The position numbers and the translations under genes are program-made. Below the pieces are notes generated by a model. It saw only the letters and a list, made by a program, of their open reading frames with translations. It was not told the DNA's origin and searched no databases. This document shows, piece by piece, positions 1 to 10,236 of a stretch of 64,000 nt of DNA (the first letter of the stretch is position 1; each line of letters begins with the position of its first letter). Source of the DNA: Paragyromitra xinjiangensis. Its lineage: Eukaryota; Ascomycota; Pezizomycetes; Pezizales; Discinaceae. The stretch lies in assembly GCA_038503065.1 (NCBI GenBank), contig JBCAMK010000008.1, forward strand, positions 310,001 to 374,000, written 5' to 3'.

Positions 1-59
1 GCCAATAGATGATACCCAAACTCCAATTATATGTACCACACCCAAATACTAAGACTCAA

Positions 60-3000
60 TTAATCTCTTTTAGCTGATGCCCTATTTTGCCATCCGTCCA
101 TACTCCTTCTAATGCCCAGTGTTCTCTTCTTCGCCACCCCCGCACCCGCACCTGGCGGCCGTGGCTGCGCTGCGGGCACACTCCATGATGTCGAAGACGC
201 AGACGAGAGCTTCGTCATAGTGGTGGTAGTGATGACATTTGTAGAGGATAAGCCCGATTGCCCTACTACCGCCCTTGAAACCGACGAAGTTGAAACAAAA
301 GAGCCATTCTTACAGCCCTCAGCCTTCACTTCTACCCTAGATTCCTTTATAATTTCTTCTTCCTCCTCTTCTATAGTTCTACAAAACTCCATAAACACCG
401 GGCTACTTGGGGGGCTCGGCGTCCTTTCCTTCTTCCTCACTCTTGCTCTAACCGGTGAACTACTCAACAGTACCACCCCGCCATTATCCGGCCTTACCGG
501 AAACTTTGGTTGTGGCAGCGCCTCCATCTGCTCTCTTAGACTCTTTCCTTTCGTTTGCTTGATAACCTCTGTCGCAGTCTTTTGTTTAGGGTTTGCTTCT
601 TTCGGTGCTAAGGGTTTTGGAGCAAAATAGCTCATTAAGCTCCCTTGACCAACCTCCCGTTTGTTTGATTTTGCTCCTGTAGAACCAGGCTTGGATGCCG
701 CTGAAATCCTAGAAGCAATTTTTACCGCAGACGCAGCTCTTCTTTCCACAGCTACTTGTTCCCTTGCCGCGACCTTTGCAACCATCGCGTCGTGGCGGGC
801 TCTTTTCTCAACACGCTCTTCGTCCGCCTGGCAGTCGAGCCGATTCTGTTTCAGTTGCTCCATATGGCTTCCCGCACTTCTGAATCCCGCTGTCCCTGCT
901 GCCGCGGCAGCCGCTAATTTCTCTGCGGTTGTCATTTTTGCTGCCAGTCTTTGTTCCGCTGTCATAAAACCAGACACCGCACCACCTGGCCTGGCACCCC
1001 CTCCCCACCCAGCAGCTTTCCTAGAACGAGCGATAGCTTCCGGGTCATCGTAATCGCGATGGCCTCCTCCCACGGCTGCATTTTCGGTCCACTTCCGTTT
1101 TCTACGGCGCCAGTCATCCTCGTCGCCAGCTTCCTCGCCAGCTTCCTCCTCTTCCTCCCATTCTTCTTTCTCAGGGATTTGGTCATCTAGCAACGATGGG
1201 ATACGGCTATTCCCGATTGCTATTTCGATGTCAGCCTCCGACGGGCAATCGCGGCCGAGGATTCGGAGAACATTTTGTACAGACGAGAACCGTAGTACAG
1301 GCGCACGCTTATCTAATAGCTTCGTAAGGCTCGGTGGTGCTAGGAAAGGTGACGGCGTCGTTTTCTCTACACCTAAATATTAGCGAGATTGTGGTGCCGA
1401 GTGATATTACATGACGCATACCTTTCTGCGAATTCCTCCTAGGAACACTCATATACAGCAATGCCTGTGCTCTTGTCATGGCCACATACAGCAGCCGCCT
1501 CTCTTCGTCTGTATCTTCGCTCCTCGAATGTGGAATACTCCCCTCATAAACCGCTGGGATGAAAACCACAGGCCACTCAAGCCCCTTCGCGGCATGGATT
1601 GTACTAACCGTCACCTGCCCCTGCTTTTTCTCTTCATCGTCATCTATAACCTCATTCGCCAACGCTGTATTCGACAGGAACCGCTCCAGCAAACCCTGTA
1701 ACCCGGTCGGAACACTATCACTTTGCTCTACTCCATCGATTAGAGGCAACGTGTCTTCGTCTTCATCAACCCCGCCCATGCCCCGCGCCTGTGCAAGCAA
1801 TTCAGTAACATTAGACCAACGTCCTTCCCAGTCCTCGGGATAGTGTCGACGGAGATGGTCCTCGAATGCCAGCTTCCGAAGGAGGAATTCGATAACGTCA
1901 ACAAGAGTTTTCCCCTCCTCCGTCTCTGCTTCAGACTCCTCGCGGAGTAGACGTTGTGTGGAGAGAACAATGCCAACGAAATCCCCAAGCCCCTTCTCTA
2001 TGACTTTTCCAATTTTCATGTCTTTCCACCCATACCCGCTAACGCCATTACGGATCACCTCCCAGAGTGTTTTCCCACGCTTTTCGGCTTCATCCATGAG
2101 AGCTTTAATCGTCATATCCCCAATCTTCCTCAAAGGGACATTGACAACCCGAGCTAGTGCATCATTATTAGACGGGTTATGCACAACGCGAAGATAATCT
2201 ACCAGTGTCTTGATCTCCACCCGATCATAGAACCTTGACCCCCCAACCATTTTATAAGCCATTCCCGCCCTCACAAACGCCACCTCAACAAGTCTCGTCA
2301 AACTAGCGCTTCTCACCAGAATTGCGACATCGCCCAGCCCAATTGCACCACCTGTCACCACCCTAATCCTCGCAATCTCACTCACAATCCACGCTGCCTC
2401 CTTCTCTGCAGTTGGTAGATGGCGCAACACTGGTCGCGTCCCAACAGCATGAGTCGGTGTTAGTGGCTTCTGTGGGCGGGAATCATCCTGCTGAATTACC
2501 TCTAGCGCTGCAAGCAGGATACTCGCAGAGCTTCTATAATTTTGCTCTAGATGTACAACCAACGTGTCGGGGTAGTGCCGCAGCATACGATTCAGGTTTC
2601 GGATCTCAGCCGCGCGGAAACCATAGATACTCTGATCAGGATCACCGACGATTGTGATCCGGTTGGCTTCAGAAGCGAGAAGACGCATGAGCTCGAACTG
2701 GACAAGGTTTGTGTCTTGAAATTCATCGATCAGAACGGCTTCGACATTACGGACGCATTCAGGATGCTGTTTTAGTAGGTCCAAACAGCGGAGAAGCAGA
2801 TCATCATAGTCCAGCAAATTCGAGGCATCCAAGCCAGCCTCGTAGGCTTGGTAGATTTGGACGAAATCCTCGTTTGCTATACTCTTCTCTTTCTGCTGTG
2901 TGGATTGTGTAGTTTGGGTAGCTGTAATTGTTGACCGTTGTTGAGGGAACGCATTTACTACAGGGGAACTGTTGCGAGCTTTGAAGTAGGATATCCGAGA

Positions 3001-3669
3001 GCGAGCTTGATTCGCATCCGTAATTGGCAGTTTCATTCGTTTTAAAATTCTCTATAAGTTCATCAGCAATCTATTACCAATCTCAACCCATTACACCCTA
3101 TTATCCTTCTACCATATTCCTCATCCTCCTCACCCTCCACTTCACTTGTCCCAGCACATACCTTAACAATCCCTAGACTATCCCCTGTGTCTGCAATACC
3201 CCACCCCACCCTAATCCCCACCAAATGCCCATACCGCAATAAATACCTCCTAGCAATGCTATGAAACGTTCCCAGCACCAACTTTGCCTCCGTCCCATCA
3301 CCGACCAGCTTCGCTATACGCTCTTTCATTTCTCTAGCCGCCTTAACGGTAAAAGTCGCAACAATTACATTTTGCGGAGCTAGACATTGCGGCTCACCAA
3401 GGAGATGAGCGACACGAGAAGTAAGAGTCCGAGTCTTGCCCGAACCAGCTACAAAACCTGTCAGCACTCTTAAAAAAAAGCCACATATAGACAAAGAACC
3501 CACGAGGTGCAAGAATCTGTACAACACTCGCAGGTGTCGTTACGGCGATAGACTGCGCAGAGTTCAAGCCCGCAAGAACCGGATCGTCGGCGTTAAAATT
3601 CTGCTCAGGAGGAGCCCGCCAAACTACCGCACGATTACGATTCACGAGAGGTAATCTTAATGGCTCCAT
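60..3669 (-). CDS. SRS2: Srs2-like UvrD/PcrA family DNA helicase
   Basis: Superfamily 1A 3'-5' DNA helicase; Srs2 strips Rad51 from ssDNA and restrains recombination at replication forks in the nucleus (family knowledge). Model: complement(60..1372, 1422..3051, 3162..3448, 3504..3669), 1131 aa, phases consistent. Introns are 49, 110 and 55 bp with GT/AG ends. Visible motifs: Q motif LNSAQ (35-39), Walker A APPGSGKT (54-61, completed across intron 1), DEFQDT (260-265), GDPDQSIYGFR (287-297), QNYRSS, then HAAKGLEW and YVAMTRA near the end of the motor. Length is close to yeast Srs2 (1174 aa). The C-terminal tail is acidic, basic and low complexity but holds a textbook PIP box QGSLMSYF (about 937-944). 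The start at 3669 is the first ATG before the Q motif. An MCB site lies 80 bp upstream. UvrD-like helicases of other subfamilies (Hmi1) are shorter and lack this tail. Confidence 0.93.
624..647 (-). other. PIP box (PCNA-interacting peptide) codons in SRS2
   Basis: These codons encode QGSLMSYF, which fits the consensus Q-x-x-[LIM]-x-x-[FY]-[FY] exactly and is followed by APK. It lies in the otherwise disordered C-terminal tail of the helicase, where yeast Srs2 also carries its PCNA/SUMO-PCNA binding elements. Motif match is seen; binding is inferred. Confidence 0.75.
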
Positions 3670-4489
3670 CGGGATCGAGGAGCTGGTAGTGTCAAAAAAC
3701 CGTTGTTAGCACTCGCTATCTATCACTCGTCGCGGTGTTGGTGGTAGGACGCGTTTTTCTCTTGGCTATGGTTAACGATCACGTGACCGCTGCCCCGCTA
3801 CCACGAACCATAAACGAGACTTCTTAGCTGGAGGATTTTGTGCGCGGAAACCATTATCCTATGTATATTAAGACTTCAAGATCAGAGTTCGATTGGTCTT
3901 GAGCTTAATCCCTAGATAGGCGGTGGCTTCAAGCCCCGTTATTATTAGAACGATGTTTGCACTGCCCCGAAACCATTATAGAAGAAACAAGCAAGCAAGC
4001 ATGATTTGACGGGATCTTCTCTTTTCCGACCGCACAAAGAGCTCTACCAGAAACGTCAAAACTTAAGCTTAATGTCAATGACAAGGTGGATGGATTCATT
4101 GATCCCATCGGGAGATCCAAAATAAGGTTATTAATAAAAGCCAATCATTTATGATAAAAACAGTTGTATGATACAGTTCACTTCCCAGTCATGAATACTC
4201 ACTCTAAAGATAATGAAATGATTGATTTTTCATTGACCAGTTTATTCATACACAGAAAAGAAAGAAAGAAAAAAATGGGCGGCCTGGCTAGGCATCGATC
4301 TCCAAAAGATCCAAAATCAAACGCTCCAAATAAAAATCCACAGGAATTCCATCCAACCAACGCCTTCGAGGCCCCCAGTTGCTACTAGTCCCTCACTAAC
4401 TCTCTCGGCCCGAAAAAAATCTGAAGACCCTGCTCCAAAACCCATATTATTACAACCCCACTCGCTGCTCCCATCCAGGCAATCCCACC
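3670..4489. other. Intergenic, SRS2 upstream region
   Basis: This 820 bp region separates the start of SRS2 from the stop of the Cys-rich gene on the same strand. It contains the ACGCGT site and, further right, an A/G-rich run (about 4255-4276). Short ORFs here look random. No RNA gene seen. Confidence 0.6.
3749..3754. promoter_or_regulatory. MCB-like site (ACGCGT) upstream of SRS2
   Basis: Exact ACGCGT palindrome 80 bp upstream of the SRS2 start codon at 3669. ACGCGT is the core recognised by MBF (Mbp1/Swi6 or Res/Cdc10) at G1/S promoters in yeasts. The six-base match is seen; function in this fungus is inferred. Confidence 0.45.
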
Positions 4490-5276
4490 CTAATATCCCT
4501 TCATAGCACAGTCCAAACAAGCCCTTCCCCCGTCCCCTCTCTCGATACTGCAACCAACCTCGCACACCCTCCTCGTACACCCCACACAGCGCCCTTCCTC
4601 GTACCCCCCAAACCCAGCGAGCTCCATCCTCCTATCACAGTCCTCGCAAACCGCTGCCTCCCCTATCCCATCCATTATAACCTCATCCACATGTCCAATT
4701 GACGTGTGTGCAGGGGCCGCGCCAGCGCCAGTACACATAAACTTGAATAACCCCGCACCCGCAGCGGGTTTAGTATGACCCATCGCCGCGAACGGATTTG
4801 TATTTGTCGTCCTTGGCAGCGAAGGGCCGCGTGTTAAGCTTGCGTTCTTTAACGTCGGTGACGCGGCCGCGGGGTGAGGTCGTGACTGCGAGTGTGTGAA
4901 TTGAGCAGCCTGATGCGCTGCTGGAGGTGGTGGTTGCACATTCTGAGATTGCGCAGAGAATAGTTTCTGAAGTGTATACTCTAGTCTCCCGTATTCCCCG
5001 TCAGTATATTGCTCGTCCACGCGTCTTGATCTAGCAAAAATGTAGGATAATGAGAAATGACCAGGGAAGCATACGATAAACATCCTCCTCCAGTGGTCGC
5101 CCATTTCTCCACCGCTTCATAGTTCTCCCGCTTCCTGGCTGTAACACACCTCGCGGTGAACCCCCCATACCCATGGAATCCGACTCATCTCCAAAATCGC
5201 GTTTGCGCTTGCTCCCCATTGACGCGGCCGGCGAGTGTGCACTTGCGTAAGGTGTGGCAAAAAGCGGCGAGGCCAT
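4490..5276 (-). CDS. Conserved-looking Cys-rich protein of unknown function
   Basis: Model: complement(4490..4980, 5075..5276), 230 aa. The single 94 bp intron has donor GTATGC, branch TACTGAC and acceptor GACTAG. Splicing joins EEDVY to QYTLQKLFSAQSQ. The N-terminus (MASPLFATPY, then basic KRKRDF) and the RWRNGRPLEEDVY segment resemble a small family of uncharacterised Pezizomycotina proteins I recall. The middle is Pro/Ala/Gln-rich and disordered. The C-terminal 55 residues carry spaced cysteines, CEDC, CVGC, CEVGC and CLDC, compatible with one or two zinc-binding knuckles of treble-clef or RING-like type. The basic N-terminus suggests a nuclear location (inference). The ATG at 5276 is chosen because the family-like start MASP begins there; an in-frame upstream ATG at 5324 precedes a CTAACAG acceptor-like site and is probably leader. 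Three ACGCGT boxes lie within 280 bp upstream, hinting at G1/S expression. No biochemical function can be assigned. Confidence 0.75.
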
Positions 5277-5357
5277 CACAATTCGTATACCTGTTAGGAA
5301 AAATAAAATTATTTGGTGTTGCAAATTTGTCGTGTAAAGTACTACTTCCGAATGTTG

Positions 5358-5552
5358 ACGCGTTGATGAGGTTCAGATAGGAAAGTGAAAGTGCAACAAA
5401 ACTCCTTTCACGCGTTTCCTTGTTCAGGGCGCCGCGGCACTGATCCGGTGGCTAAATTCCGTGGCGCAAGCCTAAATTGAGACACTCGTGGCACCAAATT
5501 AAGAATAGGGCTTGAAGCGGCAACCGGAATAAGCCAGCCAAGCATAACGCGT
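5358..5552. promoter_or_regulatory. Cluster of three MCB-like sites (ACGCGT)
   Basis: Exact ACGCGT palindromes at 5358-5363, 5410-5415 and 5547-5552. They are 82, 134 and 271 bp upstream of the start codon at 5276 of the minus-strand Cys-rich gene. By chance one would expect about one such hexamer per 4 kb. Three in 195 bp next to a promoter is typical of MBF-controlled G1/S genes. The sites are seen; regulation is inferred. Confidence 0.55.
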
Positions 5553-8398
5553 AACCAACCACCTACGAGTTGATTCGTTCATTGGCTCGTTTAGAGAGTC
5601 CAGAACAGGTATATTAGGCGAGACGAGAGCCACGCGCGAGACCGTCTTGAGGCTCACGAGCGCAAGACATGACAAGGCAACTCAATTTTCCAGACCCGCG
5701 AGACGCTGAATTTGAAGGTACGTGCGTAAGTATCTACAAGCTACGCCTCAGTAAGCGTAATCTACATATGATACCTAGGTAGAACTCTCCGCTGAGGTCA
5801 ACTAAACCAGATTCTGCTGCCCTGTGACATAGTCTCTATTCGCCTCTTTTCATTTCGGGGTCTGGGGCGCCGTCGTCTATCTATCTATCTATCCCCCTCA
5901 TCGTCGGACCCCTACGTGTTCATCAGGAGGTCCCTATCTTATGCTAAGAATGATCAGCGACATCGAAATCTCCTCCATTACGCGTTTTCCTTCATGGAAC
6001 ATGCAACAATCCGTTTCCTGGAAATGGTGCTCGGTTACCAGCTGCTGTATGTGGAAGTTGGAGCGTCATATCAATTCGCTGTCTTAGTTTATCTTCATGC
6101 GCACGTTGCATGCCAAGATGATGTTAATCAATCAGTGCATTGCGAATCCATCGAAAATCAGCAGGTCTATCAATCGGTTTATCAATCAAACTTTCCTGGA
6201 AAACTACGGTATTTGGAGATTATCAAGCGAAGGATACGATGCTAACTAAGGATGTATTTGAAATATTGAAATTATTCGCCACAGCTCCACGCGTATTGGT
6301 TGACGTTGTCGCTTCGCCGCAACAGTCAGTTTTAACGTTGGCTTAGGGCTTCCGGAAGAGTACCGGTTCTATAGATTATCCTTTTATCGGCCGTTACGGC
6401 TCCGGCGCAGTACTCCCCGGTGCTTTCCAGGTCTGTGAGTCTATGGGTTATGGGTTACCATAATAACGAGAAATTAAACTGACGGTAATTGAAAATATCA
6501 ACATTTGCACTTGTATCGCTGCATCGGAAAGTGAATTTTCCCGATGCCTAATTGCTATTCCTCCTCTCCCCATTCGCCGCATTTCGTCAGCTTGAAAAGT
6601 GCAACAGCATCGGTACGTACCGATACTCGAGTGGATACCTCGTCAACGGGGAACAGCGTCATATGGGTATAGCTAAAGCGAATCAAGCCTCACGATAACC
6701 ACCACACGTGCCCATCTGCAGCCTGAGGGCCGTAAGAACTTGAAAGGTTTCCGCTCGTAGGCTACTTATGGACGGGGTGGGCTCCGTTAAAAGAGGGGTT
6801 CAGTTAAGGCTCCAGATCGGTTTACTCCATCCAACGTTGCCATACATAACCTGGAGCAGTCCAGATGGCTAGGTGGCCGAAGAGCCGCGAAGCGATCATC
6901 GTCACCTTACCCCAAGGCTTCAGACTTCGAGAGTTTAGTTTGTCTATGAGGCGAATTTGTCAAAAGACTAAACCATACTCGAATACTCAGACCTTGTAGA
7001 CATACGTGAAGAGGGTTAGTAAGGCTACTTTGTAGTCACCCATCGGAGCAAGTCGCTCGTGACGTTCCCAAAGATTTTCCGAGTTTCAACATGAGGCCGC
7101 GTGGATGAGTGTAAGTAGGTTCGCTGCCGAAGACGCAGGAAACCATCGATAATATGTGTTTTCCCTCCTCGGAAATTCAAATAAAACGGATACTTCGGCG
7201 AGGGCCAATGGACAACGAGCTTGGCAGCAGCAGGTGTGAGGGCTTACTAAGTGCACGAGCAAAAAAGGTTCTTGATTACCCCTGCCGCGCGTACGAAGGA
7301 GGGTTGCGTATGCAGCTCAAACCAGCGCGACTAAAACAGCAAAGCCGTACGAATTCGGCCACAGGGTTTTTTTTTTTTTTCCTTCCCTTTGACGGTTGCT
7401 CTTGGGAGGAGAGCGTTGAGAAGCTGCGTGTACTGCCTCTGTGGTGGCACTGTTTTTGGGAGTGAAGAGAGTCTTGTCTGCCCTCCTCTTTTACGGTCAA
7501 CCTCTCCCCAGGCTGGCGATATTATCCTAGCAGCGATTTCTCTTTGCGTGAGCATCGCCGCAATTCAGTTTAGAAAAAGCCTTACTTACTTTACACCTAG
7601 CACACTTTCCCCTACGCTCCCCGCCTGTTACAGCAACCGATAGCAGCTCCGCCCATCACTCATAGTACCATATTCGTTCTCCACTCTTGACCCGGCTGTT
7701 CCTCGCACGCTGCGCTTTGGAGGATATTCTTGCATCCTCCTTTTGTTGACTTATTTTATTTTTTTGTTGCGCGTCGAATATTTTATTTTTCTCTAATATT
7801 CTTATTTGTATCTTGGTCGCCCACCCTCGAATCTCGGGGGGGCTCTTTCTGACTCTTCTCACTCTTTCTGGGAGCCGTTGAGCCGTCGTCGTCGCTCTCT
7901 GGGTTTGTTTCTCTTCGTGCGTGTTCGGCTAGGTTGGTAGGCCAGGGTTGCAGAAAGAAGGTCGAGCTGCGTAAGCCTCCCTTCCCGCGCCAGAACCCAA
8001 GCCCCCAAAAAAGAAGCAGCAGCAGCATCTCCATCCATCATCCTTTCCAGAGGGGAGTCCACGAAACCTACCCTCTACACCTGAACACGGACCATCTCTA
8101 CGCAAAGGGTCCGCTTCGATAATTGCCGTTGTTGGTTTCTTGCTTCTCACTTTCTTACCTCTCACTCACTCACTCTCTCCCCTCCCCTCCCCTCCCCTCG
8201 CTCACTCCTTCTCCGCCTGTGTGCTCCATCGTCATATCGAGCCTATTTCGCCGACTGCGACGACGACACACTAGTCTCGGGTACCCTTCACCTTCAACAT
8301 TCCTCCTCCGTTGTCACCTCTACCATTACCACCACCCAGCTACCTCGACAACCACCAACACTAACACCTCTCAGTAGTCACAACCCTCGACTCTCACA
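5553..8398. other. Intergenic between the Cys-rich gene and PNG1
   Basis: About 2.8 kb with no ORF I can support. It contains a short ATCT microsatellite near 5875-5892, a T run at about 7366-7381, a further ACGCGT at 6288-6293, and strongly pyrimidine-rich sense-strand DNA towards PNG1 (from about 8123). No tRNA, rRNA or transposon end recognised. Confidence 0.6.
8123..8398 (+). promoter_or_regulatory. Pyrimidine-rich leader/promoter of PNG1
   Basis: Sense-strand C/T-rich tract, including repeated CTCAC and CCCCTCC units (about 8155-8205), that runs up to the PNG1 ATG. Such CT tracts are common around transcription starts of filamentous fungi. The 84-codon ORF inside it (8123-8377) ends 21 bp before the ATG and is Ser/Pro/Leu low complexity, so it is probably untranslated leader or at most a uORF. 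Confidence 0.4.
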
Positions 8399-10236
8399 AT
8401 GTCGAATTTTTCTAGACAACCCGACGACCATTCTGCTTGGGCGAAGCAGCTCACAGATCGTTACCAAGATGTCATGCATAACAAGCGTGCAGATGGTCTA
8501 ACGAAACAGACGCGCAACCTGTCGCTTTCTCCCTCACAATCATCACCATGTCCATCACCACGGCCATCATTATTCGCCTGCCCTCCATCGCGAGCACCAC
8601 CGCCGCCGCCGCCCCCACAACCATCAGCCACAACATCCTCTTCCCTTTCATCGTCGTCGCACGGCCTGCGAAAAGCGAAATCCAAATTCCACCTCACATC
8701 GGTTGGCTCCCCTCGACAACAGGAAGTCGGCCCGGATGGCCTACCAGCGTATACAAGAAATGCACCGAAGATTCCGGTCGCACCAACCGGCTCGGCATCG
8801 ATAAAATTTCGAAGTACATTATTTGCACTAGCAAGCACACCAACTCGATATGAAAACCCTGGTTTGCTGGATGAGGCGCTCGGAGTAATTCCGTTGAACC
8901 GGATATATCAGGAAGCGGAGGAAGAGAGTCAGACATTGCTGGCAGAGGCGAGAAGTTTGGGGAAAGAGAAGGCGAAATGGGGTTATCAGGATTGTGTTAT
9001 TATGGCTTTATTAAGGTGGGTTTGAACCTTTTTATGCTTAGGATTTGTCTTTGTTGCAGGATATGCGGGAGTTGGAGGTTTTCGGGATGCTGCGTTGACG
9101 TATCACAAAACGTGGAGAGGGGATCCTTTCCACTTTTACGGGATCTCTTATCGTCCTAACGGGAAGCTTTGGTCCCGTCAATGAATGAGACGAACTGCAT
9201 ATCATTTCTTTGTCATCCATGAGTTGCTAATATTATTTTTTTTCAACAGATGGTTCCGAAGGGACTTCTTTACATGGGTCAACAACCCCCCTTGTCCCCG
9301 CTGCTACGCCGAGACTTTACCCGAGGGTCTCGCCCCCGTAACAGACGAAGAATCCGCCCGTGGTGCGTCCCGAGCCGAGATTTTTAAATGCACACGATGT
9401 GGCGAATACGAGCGATTCCCACGATATAGCGATGTATGGACTCTCCTAGGTACACGACGAGGTCGCTGCGGAGAGTGGGCGAACTGCTTTTCGATGTTGT
9501 GTCGGGCGGTGGGGAGCCGAGTGAGATGGGTGTGGAACAGTGAGGATCACGTGAGTCACAACACCAACCTTTAGTGATACTCTTATCTCTCGGGAAATTA
9601 GGGTTGGGGCTAACATGGGTTGTAAAACAGGTATGGACTGAAGTCTATTCTGAACATGCTAAACGATGGATCCATGTAGACGCCTGCGAAGAAGCCTGGA
9701 ACCAACCCCGACTATATGCTGAAGGCTGGGGCAAACAAATGGCCTACTGTATCGCATTTGCACACGACGGTGTCACTGACGTCACCCGCCGCTATGTCCG
9801 TAATCCTCGCCTTCACGCGTTGCCACGTCAGAAGTGCCCTGAAGAAGTTTTATTATATATCTTGAACGAGATACGTGGGAAGAGACGGGACCGACTAAAC
9901 CCCGAAGATATCAAGAGGCTCGAGAAGGAAGATAGGGCTGAAGATAGAGAGCTGCAGACGTATGTTACGACAACACTAGCAGGAGAGGAGAAGGTGCTTG
10001 CCGCGGGTGGGTCTGGGGCGGGGAGTGCTAGGATGGGGGCTGGTGTCGAGAAGAGAATGGTGCCTAGACAGAGTGGTGAGTGGAATTATTTGAGAGGATG
10101 GCGTTGTGAATAGGGTACTGACTTCGACGAAGGCTCTACGGATTGGAAGCATCGACGAGGAGAGGATGGTGTGCGTGCAGAGGAACAGACAAGTCCACTG
10201 GATATGAACGAGTTCCGGATGCAGGACGGGCACTGA
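8399..10236 (+). CDS. PNG1: Peptide:N-glycanase (PNGase), transglutaminase-like
   Basis: Cytoplasmic/nuclear deglycosylating enzyme that removes N-glycans from misfolded glycoproteins during ER-associated degradation, with Rad23 and the proteasome (family knowledge). Model: 8399..9015, 9250..9550, 9631..10075, 10133..10236, 488 aa; introns 234, 80 and 57 bp. A Pro/Ser-rich N-terminal third precedes the core. Zinc ligands are CPRC (221, 224) and CTRC (253, 256). The catalytic triad is complete: Cys279 in GRCGEW, His306 in SEDH|VW, Asp323 in HVDACE. The triad spacing (27 and 17 residues) equals yeast Png1 (C191, H218, D235). Reading through the last intron gives an early stop at 10113. Splicing at GTGAGT (10076) to the AG at 10132, with branch ACTGAC, instead gives a tail beginning [13 protein letters not shown], which resembles the end of other fungal Png1 proteins. 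Confidence 0.93.

Noticed and set aside
8123..8377. 84-codon ORF just before PNG1
   Set aside because: Low-complexity translation of a CT-rich leader.
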